This document shows, in pieces, positions 24,394-35,694 of a stretch of DNA of 64,000 bases. How positions within the stretch are numbered: position 1 is the first letter of the stretch; each line of letters starts with the position of its first letter. The stretch is from Cotesia glomerata (taxonomy: Eukaryota; Arthropoda; Insecta; Hymenoptera; Braconidae), in assembly GCF_020080835.1 (NCBI RefSeq), contig NC_058159.1, positions 11,904,001 to 11,968,000 of the forward strand, read 5' to 3'. The notes beneath the pieces were generated by a model. It was not told the DNA's origin, did not search any database, and was given only the letters and a program-made list of their open reading frames with translations. The translations under genes and the position numbers were made by a program.

Positions 24394-25764
24394 ATGGCAG
24401 ATTCTAATCTTTCAAAAGAGATTCAGGATCTTGAGGAGATCCTCTTCATCGATCTGTCCCAGGATGACGACGATGAGTCGGCCGCGACCGAGGCTCCGGA
24501 ACTCCCAATGGACGACGCCATGTCCGTTACAGCCGAGTCCGAACAACAGGACGAAGAAATGCCGTCCAGAGCAAGCACTACGCGCGGCGAAAGTTCCAGA
24601 CAAGCAGGTTCCAATCAACGAGCTACACTCTGGGAGAGCCCCGAGGGGTTCTGGAAACCGCTACTCCCGCATCTTGAGACACTACGTTGGCTCAGAGAGA
24701 CCGAGCCAGAGTTGGTGACAGCTTTGGCTAAGATGGCTGTCCGCATGAGCCACCGCCTAGATGATTCGTGCCCGCTACAGATTCTGAGTGGTTATAAGGT
24801 ACGGCGATCAATCGAAAACCTACGCACCGTACCTACTGTCGACGCAGAACAACAAACCACGTCGACCACGGTAACGACCAGTGTCCAAACGGACCTACCG
24901 AAGACTAGGATAAAAACCACGCCCGTTACAGCGGAGATCGGAACGCAAACCGATCCAAGAGATGAAGGAGTCCAGGTAGCCATGGAGGTTGTAGAGGAGG
25001 CTCTACGACAGGTGACCACAGCTCTAGGAAAAGTTCACGACAAAGAGAATGTCCTGCAGAACAAAAATAACGCTCAAGGAACGTTAAACAATGTACAAAA
25101 CAAGAACGCTCCAGAATCTACGAAGTTCCAGGAAAAGCAGTCTAAGGGTGAGAGCCGAGGTACGATCCCTAAACACTCAAAGGACCCGTTACCATCGAGT
25201 GAGAAACCAACTCTCCCCAAGAGACCAGAGTATCCAGGAAGTCAATTCGGCCTGATCCGGAGTGAGCAAGAGCTCCAGAACCCGATGACCCCACCAGCTC
25301 CACCGACTAAGGAGAGGTTTAACACCTACTCCTCATCCGAATACCGATCAAGTCCCAGACCGTACTCAGCTCAAGAAAGACTGAAGAGGGCTCGTGATCC
25401 ATCATGCGAGTCCCCAGTGATCCTGGAAAACCATATTCCAAGACGTTTCCAAGATCGACGAGTTCCAGAAAGTAGATTAGCCCAACAGCGACAGAGTACA
25501 GACTTCCAATGGATGGGGAAGCCGAGAAAATGCTGGAATTGCAGACGAGAAGGCCATCCATTTAGCTCTTGTCCAGAGCCAAGGCACATCTTTTGCCAGA
25601 TGTGCGGTCGGGCCAACGAGACCGCACGGACGTGTCCAGCATGCGGCCCTAAATGGCGAGCCATGGGCCCGTATAAGAAGGAATATGGGGGCAATGTTCC
25701 CTGGGAACAGTTAAGAAAAGCACCCAGGAGGTCTGAGGCAGAGAAATCTCCTCCAAGAGACTAA
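24394..25764 (+). CDS. Third ORF: acidic, zinc-knuckle protein in env position
   Basis: A protein of about 456 residues starts at the ATG of 'agcatggcag'; the open frame extends upstream only through a TTG. Its N-terminus is acidic (DLSQDDDDE). A Trp-rich block 'GFWKPLLPHLETLRWLRE' and a helical block (VVEEALRQVTTALGKVHDK) follow. A long Pro/Ser/Arg-rich linker leads to a C-terminal cysteine array. That array has CWNCRREGHPFSSC, a C-x2-C-x4-H-x4-C knuckle, then FCQMCGRANETARTCPACG. Such paired knuckles usually end insect gypsy Gag proteins. There is no signal peptide or membrane segment, so it is not an envelope. RNA binding is likely and packaging of the motif-rich RNA is a possible role. 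The frame is intact. I cannot identify the N-terminal region. Confidence 0.8.
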   Translation: MADSNLSKEIQDLEEILFIDLSQDDDDESAATEAPELPMDDAMSVTAESEQQDEEMPSRASTTRGESSRQAGSNQRATLWESPEGFWKPLLPHLETLRWLRETEPELVTALAKMAVRMSHRLDDSCPLQILSGYKVRRSIENLRTVPTVDAEQQTTSTTVTTSVQTDLPKTRIKTTPVTAEIGTQTDPRDEGVQVAMEVVEEALRQVTTALGKVHDKENVLQNKNNAQGTLNNVQNKNAPESTKFQEKQSKGESRGTIPKHSKDPLPSSEKPTLPKRPEYPGSQFGLIRSEQELQNPMTPPAPPTKERFNTYSSSEYRSSPRPYSAQERLKRARDPSCESPVILENHIPRRFQDRRVPESRLAQQRQSTDFQWMGKPRKCWNCRREGHPFSSCPEPRHIFCQMCGRANETARTCPACGPKWRAMGPYKKEYGGNVPWEQLRKAPRRSEAEKSPPRD

Positions 25765-26095
25765 GACTTGCCATGTAAGTCCCTCAAGCTACAGTACCGT
25801 TGTATTCGCTCCGGCGATTACGTTACCGTAGGCCATTGGGTCTAGGAGTCAAGCTCCACGAGTCGTAAGACGACAGCTACAGGCAGTTCAAAAACTGCAA
25901 AAAGTTTTTGCAAGTTCAAGTCAAAAGAACGTGCAAGTCCCCAGCCATAAACGCTAAGCCAGTCCGAGGTGGAGTAAAGTTCCAGTTGCTTGAGAAGTGG
26001 TTCAACATCAGAAGCAGCTCAAGAAGAGGTTCCAGTAAGCAGAGTTCAAGATCAGAGGAAGCAGAATGCAGACCCGGTAGACTCAGACCTCCCCC
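25765..26095 (+). other. 3' untranslated region of the gypsy-like element
   Basis: Non-coding and purine-rich toward the end. It contains further TACAG words (25790, 25877) and several 'gttccag' and 'caagttc' words. Confidence 0.6.
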
Positions 26096-26108
26096 GGGGG
26101 GAAAGGGG
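26096..26108 (+). promoter_or_regulatory. Polypurine tract
   Basis: GGGGGAAAGGGG ends two bases before the 3' LTR start, the expected plus-strand priming site. Confidence 0.85.
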
Positions 26109-26109
26109 T

Positions 26110-27897
26110 TGTGACGTTATTTTTCACATGGGGTCTGTGACAACTGAGCGTCACATCGAGCACTAGCTCAAAAGCTCAAAAATATTGTACAGCGATAACC
26201 CAAGATACTGTAAATAGAACGATTTAAAATTTTTTTTTATTGATTTATGGTAATTGTGGATAGTTAGTTACAGGGTTAGGTAAAGTAGGAGGCCGCGATA
26301 TCAAGCCTCGCGGTAATACAGGATTTGGGGAATTAGTTCGCGAATTAGTTACAGTAAGATAGAGGAGTGATCAACGATCAAGAGAGTTCGAGTTCGACCG
26401 CCGTCCGAGACGGACGTGTTCCGTATAGTCGGTCTTCAACCGTTGTCCAGGTTAGACGCTACAGAAAAATTATTCAGTCTTCGTCCAGGATGGACGCGTT
26501 CCCGATAAATTTTTATTCGTCTTCAGAGACGATTATGCTACAGATTCTCTCTTTTTTTTGTTTATTTAATTAATTATTTAATTAGCTTCGAGTCGTTTGG
26601 GTTATAGCTACAGATTTAAGAGTAATAATGAGGAAAGTGATTGAGTTTTGTGTGAGTAAGGTAAAGTAAAGAGTAAAGTTATTAGTTGGCGTCTCGAGCT
26701 TGTGGACGAGTCTACGTTGCCGTGGAGCGGGACAATAAGTCACCCGGCCTCGTGGATGCTAGGTAACTAGCCCTTTTGAGACTCCTGGTGGACTACGGAA
26801 GTCCAGCTGTAATGTTGGCGCTCCAACATGGGAGGAGTCAGGTGTGAGTAGGAATCGGTTTTAGTAATTTTGCCCTTGTGGTGGTTTTGGTATTTCTGAC
26901 GAGACTTGACCAACCTCGCCGAGAGTACCGCTGGTCCACGTTAATTTTGGCAGGCCACAGGTGTGATCGGACCATTGTGCCTGTGGAAGCCTTTGGTCAG
27001 TGTTAATTTTGCGGGTTAGAACCTCTTGTAAAATCCTTTTACGATTCCCTACTTATACCGGCTCCAGGAGAGGTAGCCACCATGAACGATCCTGGCTCGG
27101 GAAAAGGAAAGAAGGTATTATTTAATTTATGTTATTTCTGTCGAGTTAATTTCGTATTCTGGGGAATAGTCCTCTTGTAAAAAGTTTGTTGCGGTACGTT
27201 TTAAATTTATTCCTTTTCTTTGAGTAAAGTAAGAAGGATGCTTAGTTTAAGGTATATTTTATGAGTTTTTATTTTGTACGGTTAAGAGAGTTAAGGATTT
27301 TGTGAAGGGTATGTTTTGAAGCCCCAGGTCATTTTAGATATTTATACTTTAATTGGGTTATCGCTCCAGTAAGAATCAAATGTAATTAGAATTATTTAAT
27401 TTTTGTATTTCTAGCTAAAAGTTATATTGAGTTCTGTACGGTTATATTTATTCGAGTTTCCGGTAATTAAGTTCCTGTATCTGTTTTGTTGTAACCCTTA
27501 TAGTTAAAGTTTTGTTAAGTTTTTTTTTGGGACTTTGTTAATAAATCAGCTATCAATCCGAAACATCAGCGTCTTGATTTACACACGTTTCCCCAACGTG
27601 CAACCGGATCACCCCCTCTCTCCACAATCCACACACTGAGCGACACCGAGTATACCCGCCTTCTCTGCTGCAGCTCCCAGCCTTATTGTTACAGTTCTTT
27701 GAGTTTTGGTAATTTCTCGCAAATAAAATTATCTGGCGTCCTTACGGTTATAGATGAGGCAGTTCGCGGGAGTATGAGAGTCGGAAGTATAACGTTTGGG
27801 GTTAAATCTCTAGGTTTCCTATTAAAGATATCGTTTGTAATTTAGTTCAAAGAGACCACCCACCAACCCCCTTAAATCTCCAGATTTTAACGTTATA
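26110..27897 (+). repeat. 3' LTR
   Basis: A 1788-bp near-identical copy of 19501-21285. It is followed by ATAC, matching the ATAC before the 5' LTR. Confidence 0.92.

Positions 27898-27983
<86 letters not shown>
27898..27983. repeat. (ACAT)n then (CA)n microsatellite
   Basis: This is the continuation of the tract broken at 19500. It runs from tetranucleotide into CA repeats and stops at the terminus of a DNA element. Confidence 0.95.
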
Positions 27984-27984
<1 letters not shown>

Positions 27985-29767
27985 AGTGTGTCATTTTTAG
28001 GCGATATTTTTTTTACTGCTATACCAGAAAATCTGGTAGTATATAGAAAATAAAAAATTATGCCGTTGAGCTAAAGGTTTTAAGTCCAATAGCGGCTTAG
28101 CTCATCAAAAAATTCGATTTCCCATTTGAATAACACAGGAAAAATTTTTTTTTTGTTTCAAGTGGACTTTTCGTTATTAAAAAATTTTTTTTTCGGAAAA
28201 CCTTCTTATGGTTTTTGTAGGAAATTAAATTTTCTACAAAAATATCTCTTTGGACGAAGACTGTAGAACGACTATTTTCGAAGTTATAGCCCGTTAAACG
28301 GTAACATTTAAGAAAATACACATCAAATTCCATTTAATTTTCAATTTATTACTCTTACATGAATAATTTAATTTTATTGTATATTTTTGAGCATTAAAAT
28401 TTTTAATTAAAGAATTGACTTGTTTCAATATAATAATCTAAGTAAAATTATTATTAAATAGTTATTACTATTGTGAAATAATAACACTTATGGATTGAAA
28501 TCATATTTTCGCGCATATTTAAAGCAATATATTCCTTAAAAATTTACCTGTTTCAAGAACAATTTTCACTCAGCCGGATAGAAGCTTCGGGACTCCGCCA
28601 CATTTGTATTTTCATCGTATTAGTATACATAAAAGCATGGTATTGTGCGCTTTCAGAAATCCAAGCTCCTCGACAGGATTTAGAATTTATGAAAGATTTA
28701 CTGAATTATAAAAAAATAAATAAAAATTTTTCAGAAGTAGCGTCAAAAAAATTCAGCAATCACTTGTGGTATTTATCTGAACAACTTAGTTGTTTGTCAT
28801 TATTTGATAATAATGTTAGCGCAGAAATCAAATTAAAATTGATTGAATCAATTCATAAAAAAAAGTCAAATTAAAAACTTTAAACGATTTAATGTAAAAA
28901 ATGTTAATATTAATTCCTTACTAAACAAAGAATTGTATGACTTTGCATCAGAAGAGTTGATGACTATTTCTAAAAGGTTGGAACTCCCAACTGATTTTTT
29001 AAATTTACATCTTGATCAGTGGATATCTGACAAAAGTTACAATACGTGCCTCAAAATTTTAATAAAAAATTTACACGTTGTTAATAATACTGCGGAACGG
29101 GCGGTCCAATTGATGGAAGCCTACAATTAAAGCTTAACTGCTGATGAAGAGCAGAAACAGTACTTATTGCAAGTTGTAGTTATGCACAGGAAAAAATTTC
29201 CATATGCTAACAAGCAGACGTTAATTTTACCATTTTTGGTTAAATGAAAAAATGAAATTTTTTGTAATAATAACGATTAATTAATAATAATTTGACTTAG
29301 ATTATTATATTGAAACGAGTCAATACTTTAATTAAAAATTTTAATGGTCAAAAATGTATAATAAGATTAAATTATTCATGTAAGAGTAATAAATTGAAAA
29401 TTAAATGGAATTTAATGTGTATTTTTTTAAATGTTACCGTTTAACGGGCTATAACTTCGAAAATAGTCGTTCTACAGTTCTATAGTCTTTGTTCAAAGAG
29501 ATATTTTTGTAGAGAATTTAATTTCCTACAAAAGCCATAAGAAGGTTTTTCGAAAAAAAAATTTTTTAATAACGAAAAGTCCACTTGAAACAAAAAAAAA
29601 AAATTTTTCCTGTGTTATTTAAATGGGAAATCGAATTTTTTGATGAGCTAAGCCGCTATTGGACTTAAAACCTTTAGCTCAACGGCATAATTTTTTATTT
29701 TCTATATACTACCAGATTTTCTGGTATAGCAGTAAAAAAAAAAATATCGCCTAAAAATGACACACCC
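27984..29767 (+). mobile_element. DNA transposon with 500-bp terminal inverted repeats
   Basis: The left arm 27984-28490 and right arm 29265-29767 are near-perfect inverted copies, starting G(A/G)GTGTGTCATTTTTAGGCG. The 1.78-kb element holds a transposase-like fragment on the plus strand. Flanks are CA repeats on the left and TA repeats on the right, so no target duplication can be read. The termini resemble that at 14023. Confidence 0.85.
28590..29247 (+). pseudogene. Transposase-like C-terminal fragment
   Basis: Blocks 'APRQDLEFMKDLLNYKK', 'HLWYLSEQLSCLSLFD', 'VVNNTAERAVQLMEAYN' and 'DEEQKQYLLQVVVMHRKKFP' follow one another. They match the order of the minus-strand sequence at 16671-18295. 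A frame change occurs near 28860 and an in-frame TAA at about 29128. Only the C-terminal portion of the parent protein remains, so the element is probably non-autonomous. The family cannot be named from the sequence. Confidence 0.65.
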
Positions 29768-29787
29768 AAATATATATATATATATAT

Positions 29788-31985
29788 TGTAACAGGCCGC
29801 TTTTAGCGCCACCTGTTAAGACGTTTGTTTATTATTTATTTTCTTTTTATGATAATTTTATTTTGAATTTAAATTTTAAAAGAAAATTTAAATTGGGCTC
29901 TTAAATTTATTTAATGTCCGTTGATTGAATTCGCCGCGACCGAGTCGCCCTCGCGTGGGAAAAAATTTGACCGAAGCTCGATTGCGCTCGAAACAAAATT
30001 TATTGCGAATAGGAATTTAATTTAGCGAATAAGTTAGTTAAGTATTGTATTATTGAGAATGGTACTACCGGCCACAAACCCGCGAAGAGAGACCAACGAG
30101 GATCAACGACGTGGATCATCTGCAAGATTATCAACGACGGGTGGATGTCTGTCTCGGGAACGAGCAACTGTTCCAGCCAATATATATCACTCAATAAACG
30201 TCGATATTGGTAAATTGGACTTGCGGCGCCATCTCTGGAGTTCAAAGCTAACGACGGACCCAGAAAGGGGGAAGAGACGAGGAATACGACATGTGCTAAT
30301 TTTTCCTTCTTCCACGTTTTCCACTTGCCACGTGCGGATGTAATTTCGATTCGGAGGATTTTTGTTGGTTATTTTTTTTTAATATTGTCTGATTTTGAGA
30401 TTTATTAGAAAGACTATCGTGAAATTTCTCGCGTTTGAAATCTGATGATTTCAGTTAATTAGCCACGACGTGGTGTGCTGCAGGTATTGATTATTGTGTT
30501 TAGCTGCGAATTTGTTTGCCAAAAATTTATTACGGCATTACGACGATAATTGGCTGTCGCCAATTATTTATTTAATAGAAGCGATCTATTACGACGTTTT
30601 TTTGTTGGGTGATCGCTGGTTGACGTGTGCAAGTGACGACCAAAATCACCACGTATCCTCGCCGAGGAGGTTCATTGTCCGATATAATTCGACGTGGAAG
30701 CCGAGTACGACCTGGTGTGGCCAATCGACGGACGGGATTAAGCGACGTCTTCGACCAGGGTGAGTGCCACGGGTTTCGTAAATAAATAGCTCGTGGGATT
30801 TATATTCATCAAGTAATATTTTTTTTTTTTTTTTTTTCATTAAATTTGTCGATGAGGAATTTCAAGGTTGTGTTGACTCAGCCAGTAACCGAGTAATCCC
30901 ACGAGGTATTTCGGTACCGCCATTGTTGTTATTTTTTTTGTGTACTGATGTATGAAAGTTACAATTAATACTGTTATTATCATTTTTTTTTGTAATTTCG
31001 ACGTTTACTCCCGGGATAATCGACGAGGTCGATTATCCATTGATCGAGCTTCGGATTCGTGCTGAATAATTAATTTAACTATTATTTAACTGCGGTGAAT
31101 GAATTTTTGTTTATTATTATTAGTACCAAAAATTCGGCGAAATTTTAGAAAGTAAAATTTAAAATTAATTATGATGAATTAGTTATTTGACTGCTATAAA
31201 TTTGAATCGAGTGAATTTTATAAATCTTTTTGTGTTAATTTACTGAACGTAACTGAATTGAGCGACAATTTATGAACAAGTAATTATTTTTTGGGTTAGT
31301 TAATAACAACTGACTTGAGCGACGATTTATATTTAACTATTTCAATTAATTGTTATTAATTGAATTTCAAGGACGTTATTTTATTATTATTATTAGTATT
31401 ATTTAATTAAGGGATTTCAATTAAATTAAGCGAAGATTCAATTTTTTTGGTTATTTAGTTAATCAATTGCGATTGAGTGAATTGCGGGGAGCTTTATTTT
31501 GTTGCTGTCGTTAACTGACTAAATTAACTGAGTGAGCGACGACAAAATTATTTTTTTGAGATTGTTGAGTGAAATTTGCCGGAGTATTTTGTTTTGCAAC
31601 CGTTGAAGTTTGCTTTTCGGCGAAAACTGCGTATCGACGGCGTATCGACGAGATCGTCGACGATTATTATTATTTTTTTTTCTCGCGTTTAATTCTTGTA
31701 TTTTGTTAATTTTGAACAACTATTTGAATTTATTGTCAATAAATTGATAATTTATTTTTTGTTAATTAATTGCGAATTAATGCGAATAGCGAATACTTTC
31801 CTCGTTCCTCTATAATTAAGTCGTACCCTTGAAAGGGCCCGCCACCCGACGAAAGGAGTCCCGAACCGGAAAGTGATGATAGCCAGGACATCGACATATT
31901 GATTGGAGCAAGGCTCCTGGCGCCCATACAACAGGTAAAGCAGGTAGGCCAGATTATTTATTTCCGAGGGCTTCGTTCTCGCTAA
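29788..31985 (+). mobile_element. LTR-like block rich in CGAC words, cut by the assembly gap
   Basis: It begins TGTAACAGGCCGC after TA repeats and runs 2.2 kb to the N run without any supported gene. It contains about two dozen CGAC words, mostly CGACG or ACGAC, against about four expected. A long-LTR retroelement is the likeliest identity, by analogy with the other TG-starting blocks. The other end, primer-binding site and target duplication are not visible. Small frames at 30053-30343 and 30494-30763 have no recognisable product. Confidence 0.45.
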
Positions 31986-32085
31986 NNNNNNNNNNNNNNN
32001 NNNNNNNNNNNNNNNNNNNNNNNNNNNNNNNNNNNNNNNNNNNNNNNNNNNNNNNNNNNNNNNNNNNNNNNNNNNNNNNNNNNNN
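31986..32085. other. Assembly gap (100 N)
   Basis: One hundred N, a conventional unknown-size gap. It lies between two different repeats inside the intron that should hold the missing Ig9 exon. Confidence 0.99.
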
Positions 32086-32187
32086 GCGTTGAAGTCTCCA
32101 GCTATTGCCACTGGGTAGTACTGCTTCGCGTCCTCCGTCAGTCGATCCAGAAAGTCCATGAATTCAACAATAATGAGGCTAGGTGGT
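32086..32187 (-). pseudogene. R1-clade ORF2 endonuclease fragment
   Basis: On the minus strand it reads 'DFLDRLTEDAKQYYPVAIAGDFN', carrying the GDFN endonuclease motif and matching residues around 100-120 of the ORF2 at 53774. It abuts a (TG)n tract at its 5' side and vanishes into the gap. Confidence 0.85.
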
Positions 32188-32199
32188 GCGTGTGTGTGT

Positions 32200-32279
<80 letters not shown>

Positions 32280-32340
32280 GTATGTGAATCGCTTATAACT
32301 TTTGAACGGCTAAACCGATCGGAACCAACCAAACGGCGTT
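32188..32340 (-). repeat. (TG)n with composite-repeat flank
   Basis: The TG tract (32188-32278) is followed by 'cgcttataacttttgaacgg', the reverse-orientation composite core. The endonuclease fragment therefore sits in the same kind of CA site as the other copies. Confidence 0.85.
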
Positions 32341-32682
32341 CTAAAGAGTTCCCTCAAACTTATATTTTCTGAAAATTTGATATGCTCCACACAATTGTGA
32401 GGACAGTATAGAGCTTTGGATGACTGCCGTAGAATAAGATAGGGAAATGACCACAAACTACACAAGTGCCCGGGCACCCCACACACGCCAACACTTACAC
32501 GTAGAATCATATTTTACACACAACACATTGCACAAACAACATGGTCTTCTATCGACTCCGCCTCCCTGAGGTCCTCGCTGGATACTGCTCATATTCTGTG
32601 GGTACATCTCGATGTGCCACAGGGAATGAATTGCCAGAGGAGTCGATGAGAGTTGCACACACTTACAATTATACGCAACTCT

Positions 32683-32683
<1 letters not shown>
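32341..32683. other. No gene recognised
   Basis: Unassigned sequence between two microsatellites. No repeat family was recognised and no frame is convincing. Confidence 0.5.
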
Positions 32684-32713
<30 letters not shown>

Positions 32714-32724
32714 GTGTGTGTGTC
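32684..32724. repeat. (TG)n microsatellite
   Basis: A TG tract with TATG interruptions directly follows the 3' end (poly-T on this strand) of the minus-strand retrotransposon. Confidence 0.95.
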
Positions 32725-32933
32725 TTTTTTTTTTTTATAGAGAAGCGAAAAAAATCTTCCAGAGACACCGTTATAACTGAAAGACGATGGTCGGATTTTT
32801 ACCCACTAAAAAAAAACTCCTCTCTCTTCCCCCGTCGATGGTACGGAGATGACTGGAACGGAACCACGTTAGCATTACTTCAATCCAGTCCATGTTGCGC
32901 CTTACGACGCCTACTTCTTGTTACTACTGGTTT

Positions 32934-35694
32934 CTAATCCCTTTCTGCGATTTTTTCTTTTAAAAGGCGCTGCGCGTAGGCTGCGACAGCTGACCAGTTT
33001 TCTTCCTTTTTGATCATGCAGGTTACCAAGCTCTCAGGGCAGAGCATGCCCATTGTTTCTTCTGGGCAGTATTTGCACGTCGGTGTGCTGTGCAAACCCA
33101 TCTTGAAAAAATAGGCATAGAACTGCCCATGTCCCGTTAATAGCTGGGTCAGGAAGAAGTCCGTGTCTCCGTGCTTCCAAGAAAGCCAGACGTTGATGTT
33201 TGGGATCAGGCGCACCGTCCATCTGCCCGTATCTCCCGATGTCCATCGGTCCTGTCACTCGTGCTGCGTTTCCGCCTTTATCCTCGTTCTTGCGTCCTTC
33301 ATGTTTTCATCACTGCTTTTAGCGTCATAGAGTTTTGCTCTCTCAAACGCAAGTAGGTTGATTGACGTAGCTCCCGCTATGACCAATACAGCCGCTTCGG
33401 AAACTGTGCGGTAGGCGCAGGCAACCCTGAGAGCGCCTCGCCGCTGTACTGCTGCTATCTTTCGCCAGTTCGTCTTCTGCTTCAATATGTCTGCCCACAT
33501 CTCCGCTCCATAAAGCAGTACCGAGTGGACTGCTTCTAGAAGAACTCGTCTCTTTTTTGTTCTTGGTCCCATGGTATTGGTCATAATTCGTGCTAGGCTA
33601 GACACCGTCTTGCTGGCTTTCTTGCATGCATTGTCGAGGTGTTCACGGAAAGATACTTCTCGTCTATCATTACCCCTAGATAGCGCAGGGTCCTCGTTGA
33701 CGTCAGTGTTGTTCCTTCTATGTCCACAGCGAATAGATTGGGAACCATTTTTGACGAGTCAAAGCGACCATTTCGGTTTTCTGCTAGGCAAGTTTCAGGT
33801 GATGCTTATCAAGCGGAGTCTCGACGGCGTCAATGGTTTTTTGAACTAGCAGTTCAGCCTCTTCTACGCTGTCCACCACTATAGCGGCCGCAACGTCGTC
33901 TGCAAAGCCTGTTAGCTTTACTTGCTCTAGCAACGGGATTTCAAGAAGCCTTATTGAGCCTTGCGGCACGCCAGCCGTTATGGCGTATTTTTATGGGCCT
34001 TCAGTAGTTTCCACTATTAGCTTTCTATCGTCAAGGTAGTTGTCGACTAGTGCCAGATTCTCTGGCTCCGCGTCAAACTTGTGCTCCAGAGCGTCTAGAA
34101 TGTCTCCCCAGTTTGCGCTGTTCAATGCGTTTTTGACATCTCGCGTGAAGGTAAGGCATACTTTACGAGCTTTGAGGCTACCAGACCATGCTTGTGTTGC
34201 TGTCTTTATGACTTTCTTAATCGCTCCGACTGTCGAACGACCTTTCCAGAAGCCATGCTGGTTGGTGGCAAAACCTCCAGCACGGTCTATGTCGTTGCGA
34301 AGTTTCCCTTGTATGAGCTTCTCGAGCAGTTTTCCAGCAATGTCTAGCATACAGAGTGGTCTAAACGTGTTAAAGGTATTATGGGGGTTCCCTTACCTTT
34401 GTCTAAGAGAACTAATCTCTGCCGCTTCCAGACCGCGGGAAACGCGCCAGTTGCCAAGCATGCATTGTAGGTGTTCAAGAGTATGTCTAGGTATTCTAGG
34501 GCTACAATCTTGATTACCGATGCCGGGATGCCATCAGGTCCAGGTGCCTTTCCTGTTTTGAGTGACTAGGCCGCGTCTTGTAGTTCTTTAGTTGTGAAGG
34601 GTATTACTTCGCTGTATTTAGCGTAGTGTTTCTTCTCCCACGGCAGGTGTTTGGGGAAAAGCTCCGCTACAATGCTGTCCATTAAGGCAGGAGACTTCGG
34701 CGCTTCTGGTGGAGCCTTTTCAAGTCGTTTGGTGACAATTTGGTAGGCTTTACCCCAGATGCCCTTGTCGAGATCATTACAGATCTCTTTCCATAACATC
34801 TCTTTTCTTGCTTTGATGGCTCGGTTTAGCGTCTTTTTGGCCTGCTTTTACTCGCTTGAATATAAGTCCTGGTTTGGGGAGCGTTTCGCGGCTCTCGTTG
34901 CGCGGCGACGTAGCTGATGGCATATTTTGCGAAGTTTTGCTATGTCTGTTGACCACTAGTACGCCGGCCTGTGGAAACTCCGATTTTTCAGCCACAGCAT
35001 AGAGGCGTCATATGCAGTAGCAATCTCCTTCATCGAATTTAGCGCTGCCTTTTCCATCTCGCTGCAGGTATCCGGAGTCGAGTTGTTCTGAAGGATAGAC
35101 CAGCTTCGTGCGTGAAGCTCGCAATGCCTCTGGATCAAGCCTCCTGGCATTCCACTTCCGCTTAGAAAGGTCGCGTTGTGAAACCAGAGCAGATGCCAAT
35201 CCTACGTTGAATATCACGAATGTCGTGGTGCTCCCGGTGTTCAGCTCTATGAGGTCGAGTCTAGCCGCGACTTCAGCGACCTCGTTACCTCTGGAGAAAG
35301 CAGCGCCCCACTCAGCCAATTTAGCGTTGAAGTCTCCGGTTACGATGACTTCACCGTCGAACTTAGTAACCGCATCTTCTATATTTGCCAGTTTCTGTCG
35401 GAATACACTAATCCCTTCGTTAGTCGAGAGATAGACGCTCATGAAGTAGGTTGTGGGGGTTTGAATCCAGACAAAACCTGCTCCACTTCCGCTGTTGTTG
35501 ACGGTAACGTTCTTTGTGTTCACAATACAAATTGCTGCCGTGCCAGTTTCGTCTGCGAACCATGTTTTACCTTCGATGTTTAGATATTGCTCGCAGATAA
35601 AGCAGACGTCGATTTTATCTTCAAAGACACGCTGGCGCAGCAGGTTTTGCGCCAAGGCGCACCTATTCAGGTTGCCTTGTAGTATGCGTGTCAT
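32934..35694 (-). pseudogene. ORF2: endonuclease / reverse transcriptase, broken
   Basis: The start ATG at 35694 overlaps the ORF1 stop. In order: N-terminal 'RILQGNLNRCALAQNLL', an endonuclease with 'VIVTGDFNAKLAEWG', then RT blocks 'MLDIAGKLLEKLIQGKL', 'NQHGFWKGRSTVGAIKK', 'KNALNSANWGDIL' and 'LTGFADDVAAAI'. The last is the FADD catalytic box. A C-terminal zinc-type tail 'CKYCPEETMGMLCPE' has lost its histidine spacing. The frame is split into at least five pieces. In the RT A box the usual first aspartate is followed by V-K-N. The protein would nick DNA and prime reverse transcription in the nucleus if intact; this copy cannot. Confidence 0.85.

Larger units (their letters stand above)
19501..27897 (+). 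mobile_element. Ty3/gypsy-like LTR retrotransposon, pol-deleted, with a third ORF
   Basis: An 8.4-kb element has two nearly identical LTRs of about 1.79 kb, a primer-binding site, gag, a remnant of the integrase C-terminus, a separate zinc-knuckle ORF and a polypurine tract. It is flanked by ATAC on both sides within an ACAT/CA microsatellite. Protease, reverse transcriptase, RNase H and the integrase core are missing. Mobilisation would therefore need enzymes from a complete relative. The few LTR differences imply recent insertion. Confidence 0.9.

Noticed and set aside
24394..25764. Envelope glycoprotein for the third ORF
   Set aside because: No signal peptide, hydrophobic segment or fusion-like region; the zinc knuckles indicate nucleic-acid binding.
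30053..30763. Two plus-strand frames in the CGAC-rich block
   Set aside because: Composition is driven by the repeated CGAC word; no domain or neighbouring gene supports them.
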